DNA of 64,000 bases, taken from the NCBI RefSeq assembly GCF_001613465.1, contig NZ_BDCK01000044.1, forward strand, positions 34,588 to 98,587, given 5' to 3'. Positions 7,975 to 15,988 of this stretch are shown in pieces. How positions within the stretch are numbered: position 1 is the stretch's first letter; each line of letters opens with the position of its first letter. The notes below the pieces were generated by a model. It was not told the origin of the DNA. It did not search any database and saw only the letters and a program-made list of their open reading frames with translations. The position numbers and the translations under genes were made by a program. Origin of the DNA: Nocardia niwae NBRC 108934 = DSM 45340 (GTDB lineage: Bacteria > Actinomycetota > Actinomycetes > Mycobacteriales > Mycobacteriaceae).

Positions 7975-9264
7975 TCAGTTCGTGGCTTCCCGGCCGCGAT
8001 CCGCGGTGCGCGACAATCCTTTCCGGTCGTAGAACGCCGTCACCGCCGCACCGGAGCACAGTCCGATGACCAGGCCGAGCAGTGCCATCCAGACGCCCCG
8101 CTCCAGGCCCGCCGGGCCGCTGGCCTCGAAGTACAGGATGGCGCGGACACCGAGGAACACCTGGTGCATCGGCTCGAAGGTGGACAGCCAGGCGAAGTAG
8201 GTCGGCGTCGCTTCGATAGGCACGGTTCCGCCTGCCGAGGGCAGCCCGAGCACGATGAACAGGATCAGGTTGACGAGCATGCCCGCGGCGCCGAAGGCGG
8301 CGAGTATCGACAACGCGGTGACGCCCACGGCGAGGATGGCGAACGTGGAGTAGAGGAACAGCAGTAGCGCTTTGTCGATAGGCATGTCCAGAGCCGTGGC
8401 GACCGCGAGGAACACGGCGGACACGATCGGCGCGGCGACGGCGAGAACGCCCCATTTCAGCAGCAGCGTGCGCAGCCGGGAGATGGGGGTGGGCGGATAG
8501 TGCACATACCAGGGTCCGTACTCGGTCGGAGTGAAGCCGAGCGAGGCGTCCACCATGGTGTGGATGATCATGGCGCCGGTGAATCCCGCCAGCAGGACCA
8601 GCAGCGTGTAGAAGAACGCCGACAGCCCGCCGCCGGTGCCTTCCGGCAGTGGCCGATACGGCGCGACCACCACGTCGATCGGTTCGGCGAGCTGCAATTG
8701 GCTGGCACCGGCCAGCTGCGGCGCCGGTCCGCCCGAGGAACGGAGCTGTTCGTCGACGGCCGCGGTGAGCTGTCGTCCGACGGTGGCGTTCACCTCGTCC
8801 AGCGCCTGTTCGGCGATGCGGAGCGTGATCTGGGTCGCGTACGTGCCGGTGCGCGGATTGGTCTCGACGGTGATCACCGGCCGGTCGACCTTCCCGGCGA
8901 CCACTCCCGCGGCGCCCAGGATCGCGAGCCGCTTCGTGAAATCGCTCGGGATGACGATCGCACCGTAGATCTTGCCGTCACGCAGCTGTCGCTGCGCTTC
9001 GGTGATCGAGATGACGCGCAGGTCGACCTTGTCGGCCGGGACCTGCGCGGTGAGCGCCTCGGTGATCTGTCTGCCGACATCGGCCTGCTTCCCGCCGAGC
9101 GTGTCGCCGACGTCCTGGTTCACGACCGCCAGCGGCAGGTCGTGCAGGTTCTTCTCGGGGTTGACGACGTAGCCGAGGTACATCACCGACAGCAACGCCA
9201 TGAGCAGCGTGACGACGACGATGGGCCGGGTCCAGGTACGGACCGGCGTGGGTTTCGCTGCCAT
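7975..9264 (-). CDS. YhgE/Pip or DUF3533-type ABC-2-like membrane protein
   Basis: A 429-residue membrane protein. One helix near residues 14-34 is followed by a large outer domain (DLPLAVVNQDVGDTLGG, GKIYGAIVIPSDFTK, a hallmark of the YhgE/Pip and ABC-2 families) and then five or six helices in the C-terminal half. Related proteins act in secretion or as phage-receptor-like membrane proteins; no function is established here and no ATPase lies nearby. The start has a strong ribosome site (AGAGGAG). It converges on the sugar-binding protein with only 21 bp between stops. Confidence 0.75.
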   Translation of the reverse strand: MAAKPTPVRTWTRPIVVVTLLMALLSVMYLGYVVNPEKNLHDLPLAVVNQDVGDTLGGKQADVGRQITEALTAQVPADKVDLRVISITEAQRQLRDGKIYGAIVIPSDFTKRLAILGAAGVVAGKVDRPVITVETNPRTGTYATQITLRIAEQALDEVNATVGRQLTAAVDEQLRSSGGPAPQLAGASQLQLAEPIDVVVAPYRPLPEGTGGGLSAFFYTLLVLLAGFTGAMIIHTMVDASLGFTPTEYGPWYVHYPPTPISRLRTLLLKWGVLAVAAPIVSAVFLAVATALDMPIDKALLLFLYSTFAILAVGVTALSILAAFGAAGMLVNLILFIVLGLPSAGGTVPIEATPTYFAWLSTFEPMHQVFLGVRAILYFEASGPAGLERGVWMALLGLVIGLCSGAAVTAFYDRKGLSRTADRGREATN

Positions 9265-9419
9265 GGGACGGCTCCTCTCGCGGCGGTGACAAGTACTACT
9301 CGGCGGCGCGGATACGTTCGGCGAACTCTTGGTTATCCTTCACCGTGCACGCGGGCATCGGGGCACCGCGGCGCGGAGTTTCGCCGGGCAACCGGCGGAC
9401 CCGATGAGGCAGGGCGCGC

Positions 9420-9995
9420 TCACGCATCGACCGCCGCCGCCAGCCGGGGCAACTGCCGCAGCGGGTTGATCCGCTCGACCTCCATCCGCTGATCGGCGTC
9501 GAAGACGTCGCTGAGCCCGGGAGCCGGATCACTGCTACCCGATTGCGGGAGAGTGAGCGCGCTGAACGGCCAGTCCGAGCCGAAGACGATGTGGTCGCGC
9601 GAGCTGACCGCGAGCACGCCCGCCATCGCTGCGGCCGACCCGCTCAGCGCGGTGTCGTAGTAGAAGTTCGCGATCTGTCGTTGGGTGTCGAGGATCGACG
9701 GCCGGATGCCGTAGTAGTCCATGAACGCCAGGGCCTGTTCCGGCGACCAGTCCGGCGTCGGGTATCCGCCGATGGTGACGTGACCGTGGTCGAGCAACGC
9801 CGCGCGGTAGTCCGGCGGGAGGAAGTGCGCGTGCAGGTCGATCCGGTAGGTGCCCGACGGCGCGGGTTGCCGGGCGCGAGCCGGGTTCGCATGAGCGATC
9901 GCCGCCGTCGCGGCGGCGGCGGCGAGCGTTCCCGCGACCGCGCCACCCAGGGCGCGACGCCTGCTCATCTTCCTGCGGAATCGGGGATGGGTCAT
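9420..9995 (-). pseudogene. Internally deleted Tat-exported amidohydrolase
   Basis: The 191-codon frame begins with a twin-arginine signal (SRRRALGGAVAGTL) and the first metal-binding strand of an ACMSD-type amidohydrolase (IDLHAHFLP), then MDYYGIRPSILD. It jumps directly to the C-terminal IANFYYDTALSGS and HIVFGSDWPF. Family members are about 330-370 residues, so roughly 150 residues, including the central His ligands, are missing although the frame is preserved. The gene is therefore probably a non-functional relic. The start has a nearby GAGGACC sequence. Confidence 0.7.
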
Positions 9996-10266
9996 GGAGG
10001 TCCTCACTTGTCCGGACGGGGCGCGGGCCGAGCGGTCGATGCGCGAGGACATCACCGCCGACCATTCGGAGTAGATCATCAGTTACGACGAAATCATCGT
10101 CAAGCTTTGGTGATGAAATAATCAAATCCGCGGATACCATCAACTATTGGCATGCCGGGGCGGCGGCACGGCAAACCGCCTCGAAGGCGGTCGTGATACG
10201 CCAGTCCGTTGAGGTGTTCGGCCCGGTCATCAGCGGTCGAGCGGCGGCAGGCCCGGCGAGTGCGGT

Positions 10267-12102
10267 TCAGTTGTCGTAGGAAGCCACACCCACCGGACCC
10301 ACGCCGATGCACAGCTCGAGCCCCGCGGTCGCGGAGGCGATTCGAAGTGCCGAGCCGCTGCCGATGACGCGAACGAACACGGTGTTCGGGCCTTTCCGTA
10401 CCGGCGCGGTCACCGCTTGCCCGTGTTCGAGCGCGACGGTGATCCGCCCGTCGCCGCCGGCGAGGTAGTTGAGTTGCGCGGTCCACTTGTTGTCGAGCAT
10501 CGGGCCGTCGAGCGGCAAGCGCACCGGGGCGGAGCCGTGGATCCGGTGCCCGCAACCCGGCTCCGGGCCGGGGAGGATGATCCGGTTCCACCAGACCGCC
10601 GCGTCGACGATCGCGCCGTTGTCGGTGATCATCCGCAGGTGCGGCGTCGAGTCGGCGAACGCGCCGGGAGCGGCGATCGGCGCCAGCACGTTCTTGGTCA
10701 GATTCTGGGGGTAGGCCAGCGGGTTCAGCACGTTCCACGGCACTTCCTGCTCGAGCAGGGGCGCGCCGTCCCATGCGCTCAAACCGGATTTCACGGTGGT
10801 GATATAGGTTTCGGTCGGGCCGACGCGCCATGAGCGCACGAACGTCGCGGTGGACCAGAGACTGCTGACGACGAACACGACCGTCACCGCGACGGTCACG
10901 GACCGGGCCGCGCGCGCAGGCACCCGGGACGGCTGGGGACGCGCCCGCAGCATGAGCGCACCCGCGGCCGCCAGGACCACCGCCGTGTCGGCGAAGTAGC
11001 GCAGCGACTGCATCAACTCCCCCGCGGTGTTCGGTCCGCCGCGGGCCAGCGCCACCGCCAGCTGTGCGATCAGGACGTAAGCCGCGGCCGTCAGCCAGAC
11101 CGCCCCGATCCGCTTCCGGGCGCGCATTGTCAGCGCCGCCACCGCGACCAGCGCGAGCCAGGCCGACAGCACAGCCCACCCCGGCGGATCCGCCCACGGC
11201 GTCGACGGTAGCCACCGTTCCCACACCCAGGGCCCGCCGAACAGGGCGGGCACGATCCCCAGGGACGCGGCGCCGGGCAGCAGATCGCGCAACTCGTTCC
11301 ATCGGTCGGGCAAGCCGGGACCGTCGACCACCACCAGATAGACGATCGACCAACAGACCAGGACCGCGCTCGAACCGGCCCACAGCGCCGCGCCCCGCCG
11401 CGCCACCACCCGAATCGGCGCCTGGCCACCGTCGACGTGCCGGGCCAGTGCCGTGACGGCGAACGCGACGAACGGAACGACCGCGGACTTCTCGAAGAAC
11501 AGCAGCGCCGCCGCCAGCACCGCGATTGCGGACAGTGCGTATCGGCGGCGCCCGGTCCGGACCAGCAGTACCGCGTCACCGGTCACCCAGGCGAGGGCGA
11601 ACTGCAGCGGCAGTGCGTTCAAAGCGGCGGCCCACCAGGCGAACGCTGGGATGGTCAGGGGGCAGAACAGGTAGAACACCAGCGGAAACAGGATCGGCCA
11701 CCGGGGACCCAGGAGAAGCAGCAGCATGCGCACCACGGCTACCGACGCGCCGAGTTGCATGAGCAGCAGCACCGTCACCGGCCCCGCCCAGACCAGCGGC
11801 GCGACGGCGTTCACCGCCCAGGCCGTCACGAAGGCCAGCGGCATGAAGTGCCCGTCGTGGTCGTAGAGCAGCAGGTCCGCCGACCAGAGTCCGTAGCGGG
11901 CGGCCCGGCCCACCAGGATGAAGTCGTCCCAGTAGAAGAAGCCGCTGTCGGCCACCCACCAGCGGATCATCAGCTGCGCCACGATCAGGCACCCGGCCAC
12001 GACGACCACCGGCCGCGCGTGCCGAAGCCCCCGGAACCGGCCCCGCGTGGTCGCCCGAGGGACGCGCGGCGACTCCGGCACGGCGAGCACAGCGGTGTCC
12101 AT
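10267..12102 (-). CDS. Polytopic membrane protein, possible GT-C glycosyltransferase
   Basis: A 611-residue protein with about ten transmembrane helices up to residue 430 and a C-terminal extracytoplasmic domain of about 180 residues. After helix 1 there is an acidic motif, FFYWDDFILV (about residues 55-64), placed like the catalytic loop of GT-C glycosyltransferases; this is inference from topology. The ATG (MDTAVLAV) was chosen because upstream sequence in this frame is antisense to the neighbouring gene. The C-terminal domain has paired Cys (GPEPGCGHR and LELCIG), possibly a disulphide. No family name is certain. Confidence 0.7.
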   Translation of the reverse strand: MDTAVLAVPESPRVPRATTRGRFRGLRHARPVVVVAGCLIVAQLMIRWWVADSGFFYWDDFILVGRAARYGLWSADLLLYDHDGHFMPLAFVTAWAVNAVAPLVWAGPVTVLLLMQLGASVAVVRMLLLLLGPRWPILFPLVFYLFCPLTIPAFAWWAAALNALPLQFALAWVTGDAVLLVRTGRRRYALSAIAVLAAALLFFEKSAVVPFVAFAVTALARHVDGGQAPIRVVARRGAALWAGSSAVLVCWSIVYLVVVDGPGLPDRWNELRDLLPGAASLGIVPALFGGPWVWERWLPSTPWADPPGWAVLSAWLALVAVAALTMRARKRIGAVWLTAAAYVLIAQLAVALARGGPNTAGELMQSLRYFADTAVVLAAAGALMLRARPQPSRVPARAARSVTVAVTVVFVVSSLWSTATFVRSWRVGPTETYITTVKSGLSAWDGAPLLEQEVPWNVLNPLAYPQNLTKNVLAPIAAPGAFADSTPHLRMITDNGAIVDAAVWWNRIILPGPEPGCGHRIHGSAPVRLPLDGPMLDNKWTAQLNYLAGGDGRITVALEHGQAVTAPVRKGPNTVFVRVIGSGSALRIASATAGLELCIGVGPVGVASYDN

Positions 12103-12149
12103 GCCATCCCACCGTAGCGGCGGCCGGCCGGGGATTCGTCCCTTCGCGG

Positions 12150-12836
12150 CTAGGGGAACTGCCGGTCCCGCCAATACGACAGGTCGCTCGACGGCTGGAC
12201 TTCCTCTGTATCCAGTGCCGCGTCGGCTCGCAAGGCCTCGATCAGCGCGGCGCTGCCCGCGACGCCGGTCCAGGGCAGGTCGATCTCGGTCGCCACGAAC
12301 CACGCCTGGTCCGCGGGCCAGATGAGATTCGGGCTGTTGATCGTCCGTGGCCAGTCCGGCAGCAGGTCCGCGGCGCCCCACTGCCCGGCCTCGCCGAGCG
12401 GCCCGCGGAACAGCAGGTAGTCCCGCGCCGGAATCCGCAGGCGCGGCCCCTCGAGCACGTGCGGGGGGAAGGCCGGTGCGACGGTGGGCGCGGCGGTGAG
12501 ATCCACCGGCTCGCCGACGCTGAACGCCACGGCCACCGAGGAGCCGCCGTGGATGTCGCCGAAGCCGTCCCAGAGCCCGAAATAGCACTCCTCCGGCGTG
12601 CCGGTGTGTCCGGCGAGAATGGCGACCAGCCGCTGCAGCACCTCGGAGTCGAGGTCGCCTTCGAGATTCAGCAAGATGGCGGGATCGGACGGATCGTCGC
12701 GGGGTGCGACCGGGTGGAACAGCCGGGCATATCGCGCGAATCCACTGGGTCCGATCGAACACAACTGCATCCAGGGATCGCCACGCTCGGTGAACCACGC
12801 GGCCTTGGAGACGTCCGGCTCGTGTCGCAGCGGCAT
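12150..12836 (-). CDS. Hypothetical actinobacterial 228-aa protein
   Basis: Not a family with a known function. It is soluble, Trp-rich and proline-rich, without signal peptide or membrane segment. Features include WFTERGDPWMQLCSIGPSGF near the start, EECYFGLWDGFGDI in the middle and DQAWFVATEIDLPWT near the end, giving a compact globular appearance. It ends 48 bp before the membrane protein start and begins 37 bp after the beta-lactamase stop, so it may be the middle of a three-gene minus-strand run. Confidence 0.7.
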   Translation of the reverse strand: MPLRHEPDVSKAAWFTERGDPWMQLCSIGPSGFARYARLFHPVAPRDDPSDPAILLNLEGDLDSEVLQRLVAILAGHTGTPEECYFGLWDGFGDIHGGSSVAVAFSVGEPVDLTAAPTVAPAFPPHVLEGPRLRIPARDYLLFRGPLGEAGQWGAADLLPDWPRTINSPNLIWPADQAWFVATEIDLPWTGVAGSAALIEALRADAALDTEEVQPSSDLSYWRDRQFP

Positions 12837-12872
12837 TCCGCCAACTTAGCCCGCGCGGCGATGATCTTCCCG

Positions 12873-13781
12873 CTAGGTGAGAGTGTCCACGACGTACGCG
12901 GCGGCCTCGGCGAGGAGAGCTTGGTCGTAGGCGGCATCTCGGGCGGCCTTGCTGGACATGACGGCGACGATGAGCGGCGCGGAAGCAGGGGGCCACACGA
13001 TCGCGATGTCGTTGAGCGTGCCGTAGTCACCGGTCCCGGTCTTGTCGGCCACCGTCCAGCCCTGCGGTGTGCCGGCCCGGATCCGCTGAGCCCCGGCCGT
13101 GGTCGCGTTGCGTTCCATCAGATCGCGCAGGAAGTCACGTTTGTCCGACGGCAGCGCGTCGCCCACCACGATGCGGTGGTACAGCTCGCCGAACGCTCTC
13201 GGCGACGTCGTGTCGCGCGGGTCTCCCGGGGTGGCTTCGGTGATCGCGGGCTCGATCCGGTCCATCCGGGTGACCGTGTCATCCAGACTGCGCGCGAACG
13301 CCGTCAACTCGGCGGGGCCACCGAGATCGCGCAGCAGGAGGTTGCCCGCGGTGCCGTCGCTGTAGCGGATCGCGGCGTCACACAACTGACGGATCGTCAT
13401 ACCCGTATCCAGGTGGCGCGGGGTGACGGAGGCGTTCTTCAGCAGGTCGTCCCGGGTGTAGGTGACGACGGTATCCAAGTGCGACCGCGGATTGCGCTGC
13501 AAGACCGCCGCCGCGGCCACGCCCTTGAACGTCGAGCAGAACGCGAATCGTTCGTCCGCGCGGTGGGCGACGATGACGCCTGTCCCCGTGGCGCGGGCAT
13601 AGACGCCCAGACGGGCATCGTACTTTCGCTCCAGCTCGAGCAGGCGATCGTGGCGCTCGTCCCCCTGCACCGTGGGAGCGGAGGAGGACGGCGTCCCGGC
13701 CCTGGCGCACGCGGCCAGCGGTACGAGCGCCGCCGCGGTCAGCAGCGCACGGCGGCCGATTGCCGAGGGCGGCAATGTCAT
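12873..13781 (-). CDS. Class A beta-lactamase, BlaC-like lipoprotein
   Basis: A 302-residue serine beta-lactamase hydrolysing beta-lactam antibiotics outside the membrane. Catalytic motifs: STFK (Ser83, Lys86), SDG (141-143, as in BlaC, rather than SDN) and KTGTGDYG (247-254). The omega loop reads RIEPAITEATPGD, keeping Glu166 (residue 177) but with Thr where nearly all class A enzymes have Asn170. The N-terminus has an RR pair and lipobox LAAC (Cys25), so it is a lipoprotein, possibly Tat-exported. The ATG at 13781 is preferred over 13787 because AAAGG is then six bases upstream. No BlaI/AmpR-type regulator is adjacent. Confidence 0.9.
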   Translation of the reverse strand: MTLPPSAIGRRALLTAAALVPLAACARAGTPSSSAPTVQGDERHDRLLELERKYDARLGVYARATGTGVIVAHRADERFAFCSTFKGVAAAAVLQRNPRSHLDTVVTYTRDDLLKNASVTPRHLDTGMTIRQLCDAAIRYSDGTAGNLLLRDLGGPAELTAFARSLDDTVTRMDRIEPAITEATPGDPRDTTSPRAFGELYHRIVVGDALPSDKRDFLRDLMERNATTAGAQRIRAGTPQGWTVADKTGTGDYGTLNDIAIVWPPASAPLIVAVMSSKAARDAAYDQALLAEAAAYVVDTLT

Positions 13782-13872
13782 ACGCATCCTTTCACGCGGA
13801 GCGCCGGCGCGGGGGTGAGCACCTGGCAGGCCACGGTGATTATCCTGCGTCCCCACCGACGAGAGCCCGGCG

Positions 13873-15039
13873 TCAGTGCCCGATCACGCCGCTCACTTCG
13901 TTCGGTGTGTTCGGCAGCGTGACGCTCGCCGTCTTCGCTCCGGTGGCCAGGTCGACACGGTGGACCTGTTTCGCGGCGGGGTCCGAGACGTAGGCGGTGC
14001 CGCCGCGGACGAACAGCGCGGGCCGCGGCTTCTGCCACTCCAGCGGTTCTTGCCACGAGCCCGTGACCGGGATCGTGCGCACGACGACGCCCGCGACGGG
14101 ATCGATCACATGGATGCGGCCGTCGGTGCCCAGCACCAGCGCTTCGCCGTGTGGGCCGCGGGCCAGCGAGCGGAAGGTGTAGCTGGTGCCGAGATCGACC
14201 AGGCGCAGCGCGCCGGTGACCGTATCGATCAGCGAGACACGCTGGGGGCGTTCGAGTTCGGCGTCCTTGTCCTGCTTGTAGTCGCCGAGGACGACGGGCG
14301 AGGCCGGGCTGCCCGCCTGGTTGCCGATCCGGCCGTACTCGGTCGGACTGGCTATTTTGCCGATGACGCCGTTGCGGTAGACCAGCACGCCGTTCTCGCA
14401 GCCGATCACCACGGCCTCGCCCGCGGCCGTCGCCTCCCCGTGCACGCCGGGGCAGTCCTCGTTGCGCGCTTTCTCGGCGCGGTTCTTGTCCAGCACCACG
14501 ATTCCGGTCCGCTTCTCCTCGGTGCCGAGGGTGAGGACGAGTTCGCCGTCGGCGAGTTCGATCGCGACGCCGTGGTGCGGAGCGGCGGCACGGTAGGTGG
14601 AGGTCCGCGGCTGCCCGCCGGCGAGATCGGCGGAGTCGAACGCGACGACTTCGCCGGTGCCGTCGCTGAACAGCACCGTCCGCCCGGCATGCCGGACCAC
14701 GTGCCCGGGGTGGGGTCCGGGGAAGTCGGTGCCGGTGAATTCGGCGGTGGCGGCGTCGAAGACGCGGAAGCCCTCTTTGGTCGAGACGATCAGATGACGG
14801 TCGTCGCCCGCGGGGTTGAGCCGGTTGAAGCCGTCGAGTTCGACCGTGGCCGCGAGTTCGAGACCGGTTCCGTCCAGTACGTGGATCCCGCCGTCGTAGG
14901 TGATCGCGACGGGATCGGCGATCGGTGTCGTGCGCCGGTCGTCCCGCTCCGGGGAAGCGTCGGCGCCGCAACCCGCGAGCACTACGGTCAGCAGGCCGAT
15001 GAGGGCGGATGAGGTCGTGGTTCGTGATCGAACGGGCAT
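13873..15039 (-). CDS. aztD: AztD-like zinc chaperone lipoprotein
   Basis: A 388-residue lipoprotein (lipobox LAGC, about Cys24) with a beta-propeller pattern of repeated short strands (ITYDGGIHVLDGTG, GFRVFDAATAEF, GRIHVIDPVAG, GTAYVSDPAAKQVHRVDL). AztD proteins are extracytoplasmic metallochaperones that pass Zn to AztC. It starts with a good site (GGAG, six bases before ATG) 31 bp after the zinc-binding protein gene, so the identification rests on both fold and neighbours. A second AztD-like domain is fused to the permease two genes upstream. Confidence 0.78.
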   Translation of the reverse strand: MPVRSRTTTSSALIGLLTVVLAGCGADASPERDDRRTTPIADPVAITYDGGIHVLDGTGLELAATVELDGFNRLNPAGDDRHLIVSTKEGFRVFDAATAEFTGTDFPGPHPGHVVRHAGRTVLFSDGTGEVVAFDSADLAGGQPRTSTYRAAAPHHGVAIELADGELVLTLGTEEKRTGIVVLDKNRAEKARNEDCPGVHGEATAAGEAVVIGCENGVLVYRNGVIGKIASPTEYGRIGNQAGSPASPVVLGDYKQDKDAELERPQRVSLIDTVTGALRLVDLGTSYTFRSLARGPHGEALVLGTDGRIHVIDPVAGVVVRTIPVTGSWQEPLEWQKPRPALFVRGGTAYVSDPAAKQVHRVDLATGAKTASVTLPNTPNEVSGVIGH

Positions 15040-15070
15040 GGGTTACTCCGTCTTTCGTTGGTGTTCGGTG

Positions 15071-15988
15071 CTAGGGAGCAGCGAGGCCGCGCACGATCGC
15101 CTCGGTGTTGGCCCGCATCATTTCCAGGTAGGTGCCCGCACCCCCGCCCGGTTCGGTGAGCGATTCGGAGTGCAGGGAGATCACCTGCACGCGCACACCG
15201 GCTTGCTCGGCCAGCACGCGGGCCAAGCGGTCGGGTTGGGAGGAGTCGGCGAAGATCGCGCCCACCCCGGCGGCCCGGATGGTCCCGGCGAGGGCGGAGA
15301 GATCCGACGGGCTCGGTGAGGCGAGCGTGGTTCCGCCCGGGATCACGGCGCCGACCACCTCGAAGCCGAATCGCCGTGCCAGGTAACCGAAAACATGGTG
15401 GTTGGTGACCAGCTTCCGCCGCTCGGCGGGGATCGTCGCGAACCGCTCGGTCATCCAGCGCTCGAGCCGATCGAGTTCGGCCAGGTAGCGATCGGCGCCG
15501 GCCCGGACGGCCGCGGCGTCCGCGCCGGGCACCCGGCCGACGATCCGGTCCCGGATGACCTCCACCGCCGTGCGTACGCGGCCCGGGTCGGTCCAGAAGT
15601 GCGGGTCCGGCCTCCCGTCCGCGTCCTCCGCCGTATAGCTGATCGGGTCGATCGCCGCGCCGACGGACACGCTCGCCACTCCGGCCCGCTCGGCCGCCTC
15701 GACATTGCGCAGCACGCTCTCCTCGAGGCCCAGACCGTTGTAGACGATCAGGCTCGCGCGTTCGAGTTCGGCCGCCTGCTGGGCGGAGACGGCGAAGAAG
15801 TGCGGGTCCGCGTTCGCCGGCATGAGCACCGTGACCTCGATCGCGTCCCCGGCGACGGCGCGGGTGAGGTCGCCGAGGATGTTCGTGGTGACGACGACCC
15901 GGTCGCGGTCCGCGCCGGCGATCGAGCATCCGGTCAGCGCGAGCAGCGCGACGACGACCGGCGCGAACCATCGGGCAGCGTGTCTCAT
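15071..15988 (-). CDS. aztC: Zinc ABC transporter binding protein, AztC/ZnuA-type
   Basis: A 305-residue cluster A-I metal-binding lipoprotein (lipobox LTGC) delivering Zn to the AztB permease. Probable ligands are His in NADPHFF, GRPDPHFWTDP and TNHHVFGY plus the acidic group in FADSSQPDRL. The long His-rich loop typical of ZnuA is absent, which matches AztC proteins that rely on a separate chaperone. The start overlaps the fused permease gene stop (ATGA). Confidence 0.88.
   Translation of the reverse strand: MRHAARWFAPVVVALLALTGCSIAGADRDRVVVTTNILGDLTRAVAGDAIEVTVLMPANADPHFFAVSAQQAAELERASLIVYNGLGLEESVLRNVEAAERAGVASVSVGAAIDPISYTAEDADGRPDPHFWTDPGRVRTAVEVIRDRIVGRVPGADAAAVRAGADRYLAELDRLERWMTERFATIPAERRKLVTNHHVFGYLARRFGFEVVGAVIPGGTTLASPSPSDLSALAGTIRAAGVGAIFADSSQPDRLARVLAEQAGVRVQVISLHSESLTEPGGGAGTYLEMMRANTEAIVRGLAAP

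Noticed and set aside
9296..9419. Small frame ending in VKDNQEFAERIRAAE
   Set aside because: Looks protein-like at the end but has no plausible start or extent; too short to support a gene.
10267..12996. A 909-codon version of the polytopic membrane protein gene
   Set aside because: The first 298 codons are antisense-like noise over the neighbouring gene; the ATG at 12102 starts the membrane protein.
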